In this document: in pieces, positions 1 to 8,680 of the stretch
Layout of the letters: every line of letters starts with the position of its first letter
Position numbering within the stretch: position 1 is the stretch's first letter
Assembly: GCF_005145005.1 (NCBI RefSeq)
Contig: NZ_CP039712.1
Coordinates: 1,023,001-1,087,000 of the forward strand
Length of the DNA: 64,000 nt
Source of the DNA: Vagococcus zengguangii
GTDB taxonomy: Bacteria; Bacillota; Bacilli; Lactobacillales; Vagococcaceae
Direction: 5' to 3'
Program-made: the position numbers and the translations under genes
Notes under the pieces: generated by a model
Database searches by the model: none
Told to the model about the DNA's origin: nothing
The model's input: only the letters and a program-made list of their open reading frames with translations

Positions 1-1347
1 ATGGGATTATTCAGTCAAAATCCTACATTTGATTATAATAAGGAACCCTCACGAGATATTTTGTGTATTGATTGCAAGAGTTTTTATGCCTCAGTGGAAT
101 GTGTAGAACGCAATCTTAACCCATTAACAGCGAAGTTGGTGGTGATGAGCTATCCGAGTGATAATCCTCGTGAAAGGGGTAGTGGCTTGATATTAGCCAG
201 CTCACCCGCTGCGAAAAAAGCGTTTGGCATCTCTAATGTGAGTCGAGCGAGAGATTTACCTTATCCATATCCGGATGATTTGGTAATTGCTCCACCTCGT
301 ATGAAAGTGTACATGGAGAAAAATAAAGAAATTAACGCTATTTATAAGAAATATGCCGATGAGAGTAATCATCATGTCTATTCAGTTGATGAGAGTTTTT
401 TAGATGTTACCGATGGCATGACCATGTATGGTGTAAAAACGGCTTATGAGATGGCCAGACTCATTCAACGAGATGTTTATCATCAAATAGGTATCTACAC
501 GACGGTTGGTATCGGAGATAATCCATTACTGGCAAAATTAGCGTTAGATAATGAGGCAAAGCATAATAAGGACATGAAAGCCGAATGGCGTTATGAAGAT
601 GTAGCGACTAAACTATGGGGTATTCAGGATATTACGGATTTCTGGGCAATAGGAAGCAAAACTGCTGATAGATTACGAAAACTCGGTATTTATAGTATTA
701 AGGATCTGGCTCATGCCGATTATTACAAAATCAAACAACACATGGGTGTGGTTGGGACGCAACTCTATGCGCATTCATGGGGAATTGATCGCACCTATAT
801 TGGACAAGATTATACACCTAAGTCTAAATCCGTTGGCAACTCACAAGTCTTACCTCGTGATTACCGAGATGCGAAAGAAATTGAGATTGTTATTACTGAA
901 ATTGCTGACCAGGTAGGGACGCGCTTACGTCGAATGGGTGCCAAAGCCAGTACTATTAGTTTAGGAATCGGCTTTTCACTGGGATACCTTAATCATGAGG
1001 GACGTGGTGGCTTCCGCAAGCAACTCAAGGTACATCCTACAAACAACAGTCGAGAAATGGCCCAGTACTTATTACAGTTGTTCAGAGAGAATTATGAGGG
1101 AGAATATGTCCGAAATATTGCCATTAATGCCACAAATCTCACTTATACAAGCGCACTACAATTAGACTTATTTAAAGAACCGGACGTACAAGTTAATAAT
1201 GTGAAAGTCGATTATGTGGTCGATACGATACGTAAAAAATATGGGTTTACCTCCATGGTTCATGCGAATAGCTTATTAGAAGGCGGTAGAGCCATTGCGC
1301 GTGCAGGATTAGTTGGTGGTCATGCAGGTGGAATGGGAGGCATATAA
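1..1347 (+). CDS. Y-family (UmuC/ImpB-type) translesion DNA polymerase
   Basis: Error-prone translesion polymerase of the UmuC/UvrX branch found on Gram-positive plasmids, prophages and conjugative elements; it copies past damaged template bases. Seen: the N-terminal catalytic motif with IDCKSFYASVE (about residues 23-33), the second acidic motif YSVDESFLDV (about 127-136), a helix-hairpin-helix-like stretch near 215-235, and a little-finger region from about 280. At 448 residues it is near the family's usual 420-430. It opens on the first base of the window, so its ribosome binding site and any LexA-type operator are out of view. The C-terminus is glycine- and methionine-rich, in DNA with short repeats of gggaggcat that continue past the stop. 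The YolD-like partner follows, which supports a mobile-element SOS module. Confidence 0.93.
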   Translation: MGLFSQNPTFDYNKEPSRDILCIDCKSFYASVECVERNLNPLTAKLVVMSYPSDNPRERGSGLILASSPAAKKAFGISNVSRARDLPYPYPDDLVIAPPRMKVYMEKNKEINAIYKKYADESNHHVYSVDESFLDVTDGMTMYGVKTAYEMARLIQRDVYHQIGIYTTVGIGDNPLLAKLALDNEAKHNKDMKAEWRYEDVATKLWGIQDITDFWAIGSKTADRLRKLGIYSIKDLAHADYYKIKQHMGVVGTQLYAHSWGIDRTYIGQDYTPKSKSVGNSQVLPRDYRDAKEIEIVITEIADQVGTRLRRMGAKASTISLGIGFSLGYLNHEGRGGFRKQLKVHPTNNSREMAQYLLQLFRENYEGEYVRNIAINATNLTYTSALQLDLFKEPDVQVNNVKVDYVVDTIRKKYGFTSMVHANSLLEGGRAIARAGLVGGHAGGMGGI

Positions 1348-1402
1348 ACATGGGGGGCATTTTCAATGGGAGGCATGTGAGCATGAGAGGAGAGTTATCA
1401 CC

Positions 1403-1828
1403 ATGGTCAAACGAACCAGTAAACGATTTGCGCAACAGTTTCAAGATTACAATGACTACCATGATCGTCCATTTGGGTTAAAGTGGGGAACGGCTTTTGC
1501 GATGGAAGAATTGACCAGTACCATCGACGAGAACCATCTCCACGCATCTAAAGACATCAAATCCAAGCCGTTAATGTCACGAGAAGATATAGATGAGGTT
1601 TTATCATTCTCCTATATCAAGAATCAACCAGTAGAAGTTCAATTGAATGAACGAGATGAATTTGGTCGCTTTACGGAACCATTTATTGGAAGATTCAAGG
1701 GGGAAGCGTATGTGGATTATGTAGTGATCGAGAAAGCTGATGGACCTACACCCTATAATTGGGAAGATATCCGGCATGTCGCGATTAAAGAAGTGGATAA
1801 GTTGTCAAAGGTGGAGTTGTTCGAGTGA
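1403..1828 (+). CDS. YolD-like protein, partner of the Y-family polymerase
   Basis: Small protein of the YolD-like family, usually encoded directly after UvrX/UmuC-type polymerases in Firmicutes and thought to assist or regulate them; the molecular role is not settled. Seen: the family's opening pattern with a GLKWGTAFAMEEL stretch (about residues 21-33) and a C-terminal beta-rich half ending in a WEDIRHVAI segment. The frame is open from a TTG at 1313, inside the polymerase gene, but ATG 1403 has AGGAGAG 8-14 bases upstream and gives 141 residues, in the family's size range, so I chose it. It lies 55 bases after the polymerase stop and is probably co-transcribed. Family assignment is good; function is inferred from neighbourhood. 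Confidence 0.8.
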   Translation: MVKRTSKRFAQQFQDYNDYHDRPFGLKWGTAFAMEELTSTIDENHLHASKDIKSKPLMSREDIDEVLSFSYIKNQPVEVQLNERDEFGRFTEPFIGRFKGEAYVDYVVIEKADGPTPYNWEDIRHVAIKEVDKLSKVELFE

Positions 1829-1915
1829 AATCTTGAATAAGAATTAATCAGCTTTTTGGTAAGATGTATATGGAACTGTGAATATTTTTTTTTAATTATA
1901 ATATCAAATTAAAAA

Positions 1916-1985
1916 AGGACGTTTATGATACGTTTGAATTATTTTCTTTACTAAAGAAAAAAACAAATGTATGCATAAATGTCCT
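1916..1985. repeat. 70-bp imperfect palindrome between convergent genes
   Basis: The arms starting AGGACGTTTATG at 1916 and ending CATAAATGTCCT at 1985 pair over 12 positions with one G-U. The pairing continues inward (ACGTTTG with CAAATGT) to a small inner hairpin TTCTTT-act-AAAGAA. It sits between the stops of the YolD-like gene and the converging adhP pseudogene. It could terminate transcription from both sides, although neither end has a clean T-run, or it could be a small non-autonomous repeat. Confidence 0.5.
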
Positions 1986-2004
1986 ATCAATTTACTAATT
2001 ACAA

Positions 2005-3005
2005 TTATTTATTAAAATCGATAACCATACGTCCTCGAATTTTTCCAGCTTCCATTTCCTCAATATCTTCAATTTTTCTTGATTCACAATGAGGTACTAC
2101 TTTTCCTTCTGCACCAAATTGGAATGCCTCTTTTAGATCTTCACGAGTGCCCACTAATGAGCCTACAACTTGAATACCGTCCAATACAAGACGTGGAATA
2201 TTTAAGTCCATTGAATCAGTTGGTAAGCCAACTGCTACTACGCGTCCACCTGCACGAACTGAGTCAACTGCTGAATTGAATGCTTGTTTCGCTACGGCAG
2301 TAACAACTGCAGCGTGAGCACCTCCATGGGTTTTTTCTTGGATAATTTTAGTTGCATCTTTCTCAGAAGAGTTGATCGTTAAGTCAGCACCACATTCTTT
2401 TGCAAATTCTAATTGACCATCGTTAATATCGACAGCGATAACTTTTGCATTGAAAACGTTTTTAGCATACTGAAGGGCTAAGTTACCCAAACCTCCTAAT
2501 CCGTAGATCACAATCCATTGTCCAGGTTTTACACCAGATTCCTTGATCGCTTTATAAGTCGTCACACCGGCACAAGTAATACTACTTGCTGGTTCAGAAG
2601 CTAAATTTTCAGGCACTTTAACTGAATAGTCAGCGGTTACAATACATTCTTCAGCCATTCCGCCATCTACAGAGTAACCAGCGTTTTTTACTTCACGACA
2701 TAACGTTTCTTTCCCATTAATACAATACTCACAATGGCCACAGCCTTCAAAAAACCAAGCGACACTTGCTCGATCACCAACCTTTAAACTTGTTACATCG
2801 TCAGCAACTTCAATAACACGCCCAATTCCTTCATGTCCTAAAGTAACACCTGTTACGTCGCCAAAGTCATGATTCTTTACATGTAAGTCAGTATGACAAA
2901 CACCGCAACAAATCATTTCTAAACGTACTTCACCCGTTTTTAGTGGACGTAGTTTTTTTTCTCGATTTTTACTCCTTTATCTTTTGTTACTACAACAGCT
3001 TTCAT
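2005..3005 (-). pseudogene. adhP: Zinc-dependent alcohol dehydrogenase (AdhP type), frameshifted near its N-terminus
   Basis: Zinc alcohol dehydrogenase of the AdhP/Adh1 type, reducing acetaldehyde with NADH. The true start is ATG at 3005 with a strong TTAGGAGG site upstream. It encodes [16 protein letters not shown], then reads a run of eight A (T at 2953-2960 on the plus strand) and stops after about 19 codons. One base back (-1) restores the frame, giving [13 protein letters not shown] joined to the main frame, which is open from 2916. Seen in the main frame: catalytic zinc CGVCHTD and GHE, the structural zinc cysteines (CGHCEYC...C) and the [13 protein letters not shown] Rossmann loop. 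From memory of homologues the C-terminal helix is about four residues short. Either a real A8/A9 mutation, phase variation, programmed frameshifting or a base-call error. Confidence 0.85.
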
Positions 3006-3196
3006 AATAATTCCTCCTAAATATTAATTACGATACTTTTCGAAAATATCACCTTTTTTGTGCCGATGCAATGTTTTTTTTAAGGTGTAATTTAAGAATT
3101 TATTATTTTTTTCGGACTCTTCTCTTTTTTCAATAACATGTAAGAATGCCGTAAATTTAAATAATCGTTTATATAAATAGCCTAATTTGTTAAAAA

Positions 3197-3212
3197 AATA
3201 TCATATGATATT
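3197..3212. promoter_or_regulatory. 16-bp perfect palindrome, possible operator
   Basis: AATATCATATGATATT is a perfect inverted repeat in the 292-base intergenic region between the divergent adhP pseudogene and the Mga-like regulator gene. It lies 85 bases before the regulator start. It could be an operator, but no cognate protein is known and AT-rich DNA gives such palindromes by chance. Confidence 0.3.
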
Positions 3213-3297
3213 AATCTTAATAATTTCTTAACAATTCGATTATTGATTCTTTTTTTATCAAAATGGTACGCTATTAGTGAGAAAAATGGAGGTTTAT

Positions 3298-4716
3298 ATG
3301 ATTGAAAAATTGTTAGATAATGAAGATGCAAAAAAGTATAAAGTGGTTAAATTCATTCAAAAACAGAGAAACAGATATATTAGTATCGAGGAAATCATAG
3401 CAGAAACAGGTATTTCCTCAAAAAAAATCAAAGAGATAATCAATGAAATTGAACAAGATGAAAATGAAATTTATCCTAATTGTTCAAAAAATCAAATTAA
3501 TTATCATAAAAAAATGGTAATTAAATCAACGGACTATAATCCGTATCATTACCTTAAATTTTATCTAAAAAGGAGCTTGAAATATAAATGGTTGGAGGAT
3601 ATTTTTCTTGAAAAACAAATAAATTTAGAGGAAGAAGCTCTGGAATACCACATTAGCACCTCTACGATTTACCGAAGATGGAAGGAATTTAAGCGAGATA
3701 TATTAGATATGGGACTTTCTATTAAAAAAACAGCGAGACAACGTTACCGAATTTCAGGTGAGGAGCCTACCATTAGGTACCTTTATTATCGAATCTTTAT
3801 GTTAATCGATTGTCCAATCCCTTTGAATAAAGAATTGGAAGATGAGACATATCATTATCTCGTTAATCAAAATTATGGCATTGCAGAGGGAAGTATCATT
3901 TCATTTCAAACAATGCTGGCTGTTACAATTCAGAGATCTTTAAAAAATCCTATTAATTCGACTAAAAAAAATGATTTTTCTTTAATTGAATTTAAGTACA
4001 GTCGGGATTTATTTTTAGAGAGATTTTTTAAATTCTTTAAAAAATATGGAAGAAGTGAAACTGTCATATCAAAAGAATTGGATTTTTTATTTTTCTTTCT
4101 GACAACGGAAAATACTCACGACATATCTGAATTTAAAAACGAAGTAATGGATTCTACTGAACTGTCGGATTGCAAGTATTTTAATATTTTAACTGATTTT
4201 AAAAACGAAATCATTGAAAAAAGATTTGAATTGAACCTTAATAATGCGGAATTGTTTTGTTTTTACGTCAATACTTATTATGGTTTGAGGAGGAATGATT
4301 TATTTAAAAATGCCGTAAATATTGTTATAGAGGGCGAAATGCCCATAGCTTTCGAGTGCTTCAAGGAAAAGATAAAGGATTATCAATTCTATCACATGCT
4401 ACCGTTAAAACAATTATTTATATTGTTAGAGCCTATTATGAAATTGGAACAGAAGGTGATAAAAATATTGCTAATTAACAGAAATGGAGACCTGGTTACC
4501 AAAGAGATAGAAAGGATGATCGAAGAAGAAGCACGATTTTCTCCAGTATTTTCTAAAAGACTATTAGATAAACCCGATATAGTTATTTCTGATGGTCCAC
4601 TATTAGAATACACAAGCTTACCAGTATTTTACTTATCCCAGTTACCTAACAAATTTGAAATATTATCAATCGTAGAAGAAATTCATGAAAGGTTTGAAAA
4701 AAAAACAAGCAGTTAA
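3298..4716 (+). CDS. Mga/AtxA-like helix-turn-helix regulator, probable activator of the WxL operon
   Basis: Transcription regulator of the Mga type, which usually activates surface-protein genes in lactic acid bacteria. Seen: an N-terminal winged-helix region with ISIEEIIAETGISSKKIKEI (about residues 25-44), a second HTH_Mga-like helix pair near 95-125 (EYHISTSTIYRRWKEFK), a long helical middle part that may be PRD-like, and a C-terminal domain (about 380-470) resembling a PTS EIIB fold. The frame is open from GTG 3277, but ATG 3298 has TGGAGG five bases upstream and is the better start (472 residues). It sits 130 bases before the WxL operon in the same direction, the usual place for such activators. 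Target and signal are inferred. Confidence 0.75.
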   Translation: MIEKLLDNEDAKKYKVVKFIQKQRNRYISIEEIIAETGISSKKIKEIINEIEQDENEIYPNCSKNQINYHKKMVIKSTDYNPYHYLKFYLKRSLKYKWLEDIFLEKQINLEEEALEYHISTSTIYRRWKEFKRDILDMGLSIKKTARQRYRISGEEPTIRYLYYRIFMLIDCPIPLNKELEDETYHYLVNQNYGIAEGSIISFQTMLAVTIQRSLKNPINSTKKNDFSLIEFKYSRDLFLERFFKFFKKYGRSETVISKELDFLFFFLTTENTHDISEFKNEVMDSTELSDCKYFNILTDFKNEIIEKRFELNLNNAELFCFYVNTYYGLRRNDLFKNAVNIVIEGEMPIAFECFKEKIKDYQFYHMLPLKQLFILLEPIMKLEQKVIKILLINRNGDLVTKEIERMIEEEARFSPVFSKRLLDKPDIVISDGPLLEYTSLPVFYLSQLPNKFEILSIVEEIHERFEKKTSS

Positions 4717-4751
4717 AATATCGATATAGCGCTATCATCTGTGTGTTTTCT

Positions 4752-4826
4752 TATTTTGAGGTTCAAAAAATCTCCTATTTTGAGGAAAAGTATCTTTTAT
4801 TCTATGTTATTCTTTAGTTGTATTAT
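4752..4826 (+). promoter_or_regulatory. WxL operon promoter region with two direct repeats
   Basis: TATTTTGAGG occurs twice, at 4752-4761 and 4776-4785, 24 bases apart start to start. A -10-like TATTAT lies at 4821-4826 with no good -35 hexamer 17 bases before it. A poor -35 plus tandem upstream repeats fits an activator-dependent promoter, with the Mga-like protein as the obvious candidate. The pairing of regulator and sites is inference. Confidence 0.45.
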
Positions 4827-4846
4827 AAATTTAAGGGGGAATTTTT

Positions 4847-5488
4847 GTGAAAAAAACAGTGTTATGTTCAGTATTATTATTTGGGAGTTTTGGATTTTTA
4901 GCAAATAATGTAAAGGCAGAGGATGCCAGCAATACAGGTAGCGTTATGCTAAATGCACCCGAAACAACAAATCCGGTAGAACCTGAAATCCCAGGCGGTG
5001 GCGGAACAGGACAAACTGGCCCATTAACAATTGACCAAGTGCCATCTTTTGAATTCGCAAGTGATGAGAAGCAATTAGAAGGAACGTTTAAAGATACACC
5101 AGTAGAAGGAATTAAAAAAAATGTACAGGTAACTGACCGCCGAGGAACGTCAGCTGGTTGGACATTGGGAGTAACTATTTCACCTTTTGTTGATGCGAAT
5201 CAAAAAGCATTAAGAGGAGCGGACATTAATATCCCGATCGCATTACAAGCAGGTGAAGATAACCAATCAGACAAACCTGGTATTATTAAAAGCGCTATCA
5301 CAGGAGTTATTAATACTGAAAACGGATTAACCGCATCAGATGTCATTACAGCAGATGAAGGTCAAGGTGCAGGTACGTGGATCGCTTTAATGGAGAATGC
5401 TGCATTAAATGTTAAACCAGGAAATACAGCTGGAACATATACAAGTACATTTGTATGGACATTAGGAGAATTACCAGCTGGTAACTAA
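4847..5488 (+). CDS. WxL-domain surface protein
   Basis: Secreted protein of 213 residues that binds the cell wall non-covalently through a WxL domain. Seen: a signal peptide of about 24 residues ending VKA, a short low-complexity linker with PEIPGGGGTG, then the WxL domain with the first motif GWTLGVTIS (about residues 104-112) and the closing motif FVWTLGELP near the C-terminus. The start is GTG at 4847 with AAGGGGGA seven bases upstream. It is the first gene of a cluster with a lectin-like WxL protein, a small sortase-type protein, another WxL protein and a DUF916/DUF3324 protein, which are thought to form a cell-surface complex. Confidence 0.92.
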   Translation: MKKTVLCSVLLFGSFGFLANNVKAEDASNTGSVMLNAPETTNPVEPEIPGGGGTGQTGPLTIDQVPSFEFASDEKQLEGTFKDTPVEGIKKNVQVTDRRGTSAGWTLGVTISPFVDANQKALRGADINIPIALQAGEDNQSDKPGIIKSAITGVINTENGLTASDVITADEGQGAGTWIALMENAALNVKPGNTAGTYTSTFVWTLGELPAGN

Positions 5489-5508
5489 GAATTATTAGGG
5501 GGCATAAT

Positions 5509-7857
5509 ATGAAAAAATTATTAGGTACATTAATCTCTCTAACATTTTTTTACCTATTAACTATCCCTACTATTACACATGCAGATGAAGTGCCTCCTCA
5601 TATGAGGTTAGATAATATTTTTACCGTAGATCTTGGTCAATCGGAAAATATTGCCGGAGTGACGGATGATGGAACTGTTTATATCACAACTGCCGGATAT
5701 AGCCAAATTGGTGCTATTTGGAGCACTGATAATAACTTGCTTGATTTTAAAGAACCTTTTGAAATTGTAGCGTATACGAATCAAGGATTAGGTATGGTGA
5801 GTGATGGTAAACAAAAAGCGGATGGCATGGCGTTTGTCATCCGCTCCACTTTACCCATAACAGATGGGGCGTATGAATGGTTCTCGCACTCAGGAAGTTC
5901 TTTAGGGGTATATGCGGATGAGGGATATGGTAAATCAAAAAATGGAATCGCAAATTCTATAGCTATCGAATATGATCTATATAAAAATATTGGGGCGCCC
6001 GATGCGTTTGACCAGGATCTAACGACCGTTGGCGATAAAGGAAGCCATATTGCGACAGCCTTTCCAAACGATCCGAGTACTTATGATGATAGATATGTCC
6101 TACCCATCTTGGGTAAGTCATACAGAGTAATGAAACATGAAAATGTGTTAAATTCAGTTCCTATTCAAACAGATAAATGGATAAAATTAGAAGTGAAATG
6201 GCAACCTTCAGAAGATAAGGATATTTCAAAAGGGCAATTGAGCTACACTATCGACAATAATACGTTTATAATTGATAGTAAACGATTCTTCAAGCAGGTT
6301 TTTGGCAGTCAAAATGAGATACAAACAGCCTACTTTGGGTTCACCGGATCTACAGGTCCAAGCAATACTGCTGGTCAAGCTGTTGTCTTTGAACAAATTC
6401 CATCAGTAGTAAATTCAAACGTCAATACTACGATTAAAAAAGCCGATAATTCGGAAGTAGTAGATGGGGAAACAATTGTAGCCGGGGAAACCTTAACAGT
6501 TGAAGTGACACCGGAATGGGTTGGAGGTAATCAAAATTGGTCGGATATAGCAACAGAGATCAATCTCCCCGCTAAAGGTGTTTCACTTGTAGCCAATAGT
6601 ACCAAGCTAAATGGTGAAGATCTATCAGATGATTATTGGCAAAATGGAATCCTTAACTTACCAGAAGGAACGCTACCTGATTTAGGAATTTTTGAAGGAA
6701 ATGGTGGAGAAAGTGCTACTATTCAATTTCAATTAAAAGTTGCGAACAATGATGATACTGGGAAAAAGATTGTGTCGTCATCATTTACTGGTAGTAACAA
6801 TATTTCTAAATCTGAAAGTGTCGGATTCCTTACTGAGAATAAAGATATTATTCTTGAGATAACTAATCCAAAAGAAGGTGACATATTCGTTGATGATGGT
6901 CAGACAGAGCTTTCTTTCGATGTAAAATGGAAGACTAATGTATCTAATCCACCTTTAAAAGGCAAATTTCAAATAGTTCAAGATGACAATGTCTATGATA
7001 TTTCAGATATGGATATTAACGGTAGTGGACAAGGTTCGGTTAACTGGATCAAACAATTCAAAGAAATAGGCTTTGGGAAATTTAAAGCGGTTTTTTCCGT
7101 AACAGATGACAATGTTAATGAATCAGTTAGTGTGAATCTGATAAAACAGGATAGACCTATTCTAAAAGTTCTTCGATTAGAGAATGAAGAAGTGGCACCT
7201 AACTCCGAAATCTTAGTAAATTTTGAAGTGCAAGATAGGGATAGTACTGCTGGGGATCTATGGATGAAACTGGATGACGGAGAGTTTAGCTTGGTGGACA
7301 GCTATAGTGATTTTAATGCGGTTGGCCCCAAACTATTGGATACAACATTAAATACAACAGGCCTTTCAAATGGTGCGCATGTAGCTACTTATTACTTTGT
7401 AGATCCAGATGGTAATCAATCGAACGAGTCAGCCCTTAATTTCACCGTATCAGGCAAATTAGAGATGGTAGACAAACCGACTGATTTTAAACTTACGGAT
7501 ATTGCTTTAGGAGACCCAGATACGAAAGTTGATATGGGTAAGATTGGTTTGAGTGATGGAAGATTAGATAAAACATCATGGAAACTAAGTGTTGCTTATT
7601 CAGAACCATTCTCTACAACGGTTGAGGGCACTCAGTTAATAGCACCGGATGGTTTCTTATACTATTCAAAAGATGGCGTAAAACATAACGTCAATACAAC
7701 GGGCACTATCCTTTTAGAAGACACGACGATTCCTGACAATGAGACACTATATGTTGATCAAGAGGACTCTAATGGTTTTTATATCCATACAAACTATGGT
7801 ATGCGCACAGGTGAGTATAATGGAACGTTATTATGGTCATTAGAGATGACGCCTTAG
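5509..7857 (+). CDS. Large surface protein with L-type lectin-like domain and C-terminal WxL domain
   Basis: Secreted adhesin-like protein of 782 residues. Seen: a signal peptide ending THA (about residue 25); a legume-lectin-like domain over about residues 40-300, with KADGMAFVIRS and NSIAIEYDLYKN strands typical of bacterial L-type lectins; a middle part of Ig-like or repeat folds (about 310-640, strands such as ILEITNPKEGDIF); and a C-terminal WxL domain (about 655-782) with the first motif TSWKLSVAY and the final motif LLWSLEMTP. The GGGGG site sits eight bases before the ATG and the gap from the previous gene is 20 bases, so it is co-transcribed. It probably binds a glycan or host ligand; the ligand cannot be read from sequence. 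Confidence 0.88.
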   Translation: MKKLLGTLISLTFFYLLTIPTITHADEVPPHMRLDNIFTVDLGQSENIAGVTDDGTVYITTAGYSQIGAIWSTDNNLLDFKEPFEIVAYTNQGLGMVSDGKQKADGMAFVIRSTLPITDGAYEWFSHSGSSLGVYADEGYGKSKNGIANSIAIEYDLYKNIGAPDAFDQDLTTVGDKGSHIATAFPNDPSTYDDRYVLPILGKSYRVMKHENVLNSVPIQTDKWIKLEVKWQPSEDKDISKGQLSYTIDNNTFIIDSKRFFKQVFGSQNEIQTAYFGFTGSTGPSNTAGQAVVFEQIPSVVNSNVNTTIKKADNSEVVDGETIVAGETLTVEVTPEWVGGNQNWSDIATEINLPAKGVSLVANSTKLNGEDLSDDYWQNGILNLPEGTLPDLGIFEGNGGESATIQFQLKVANNDDTGKKIVSSSFTGSNNISKSESVGFLTENKDIILEITNPKEGDIFVDDGQTELSFDVKWKTNVSNPPLKGKFQIVQDDNVYDISDMDINGSGQGSVNWIKQFKEIGFGKFKAVFSVTDDNVNESVSVNLIKQDRPILKVLRLENEEVAPNSEILVNFEVQDRDSTAGDLWMKLDDGEFSLVDSYSDFNAVGPKLLDTTLNTTGLSNGAHVATYYFVDPDGNQSNESALNFTVSGKLEMVDKPTDFKLTDIALGDPDTKVDMGKIGLSDGRLDKTSWKLSVAYSEPFSTTVEGTQLIAPDGFLYYSKDGVKHNVNTTGTILLEDTTIPDNETLYVDQEDSNGFYIHTNYGMRTGEYNGTLLWSLEMTP

Positions 7858-7885
7858 CTAAGATGGAATTAATGGAGGAGATGTC

Positions 7886-8170
7886 ATGAAAAAAGTAATT
7901 ACTATGATAATGGTTGTTTGTTCTTCGTTGTGTTTTGCTATACCTCGTGTGAATGCTTCATCTACGAATGGTGCCACGGATGTCACAATTGAAATAGTAA
8001 AAAGAGGGTCGATGTCAGGACAAACACCTATTGATAAACTAAATGATAAAATTTTACAAACTGGCGAATCAACAGATATACACCTTATTTTATTGGGATT
8101 GATTTGCGTGGTATCGTATTTCATTATAATAAATTGGAAAAAGAAAGGACTGAGCCTATATGAAAAATAA
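7886..8170 (+). CDS. Small cell-wall protein with degenerate sortase signal
   Basis: A 94-residue secreted protein in the slot that a short LPxTG protein usually fills in WxL clusters. Seen: a signal peptide ending VNA, a short exposed segment, then KILQTGES, a hydrophobic helix (about residues 67-84) and the basic tail KKKGLSLYEK. The sorting motif reads I-L-Q-T-G instead of L-P-x-T-G: the codon in the proline position is TTA. A sortase might still accept it, or the protein may stay as a membrane anchor. GGAGGAG precedes the ATG. Its 3' end overlaps the next gene by 11 bases. Confidence 0.78.
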   Translation: MKKVITMIMVVCSSLCFAIPRVNASSTNGATDVTIEIVKRGSMSGQTPIDKLNDKILQTGESTDIHLILLGLICVVSYFIIINWKKKGLSLYEK

Positions 8171-8648
8171 ACACATGAGGCGAGATCTTTTCTTCGTCCT
8201 TTTATTAACGTTTCCTTTGGTCGCCACAAAACAGTACGCAAGCCAAGTAACATCAACAGGTACAATCACAATACCCCAGGGGACGTTATTGTTAGAAGAT
8301 GTTTCATCTACTATTGATTACGGGAAAATTGAACAACCAATAGAGGAAGAGGTCTATTCAATCAAAGTAGAGCTAACGGTGAATGATACGAGAGAAGCCT
8401 TACCTGGTTGGGATGTATTTGTAAAAAATGCACCAGTCAATTGGGATGAACAAAACCTTAAACTTTCAATCGATGATAAACAAACTATATCATCAGATGA
8501 ATCGGTCAAAATATTATCATACGATCCTGCCACTTATGAAAATACAACTACTGAAGCATTTAAAGTATTTCTTACAGTGGGGCCTAACATACAGCCGGGA
8601 TTGTACGAAACCAAGCTTATTTGGGAATTAGGGGCATTACCTAAGTAA
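8160..8648 (+). CDS. Short WxL-domain protein
   Basis: A 162-residue secreted protein that is almost only a WxL domain. Seen: a signal peptide ending near YAS (about residue 28), a strand pattern like the other two WxL domains, a first motif in the variant form GWDVFVKN (W-x-V), and a canonical final motif LIWELGALPK. The ATG at 8160 overlaps the previous gene, with AAAGGA upstream; ATG 8175 is an alternative but would shorten the signal peptide. Position in the operon supports a structural role in the same surface complex. Confidence 0.82.
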   Translation: MKNKHMRRDLFFVLLLTFPLVATKQYASQVTSTGTITIPQGTLLLEDVSSTIDYGKIEQPIEEEVYSIKVELTVNDTREALPGWDVFVKNAPVNWDEQNLKLSIDDKQTISSDESVKILSYDPATYENTTTEAFKVFLTVGPNIQPGLYETKLIWELGALPK

Positions 8649-8680
8649 CGAATAATAGATATGTAATGTGGAGGGAATTT

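Noticed and set aside
7858-8265. Minus-strand open frame of 135 codons
   Set aside because: It covers two well-supported plus-strand genes of the WxL operon and has no family pattern.
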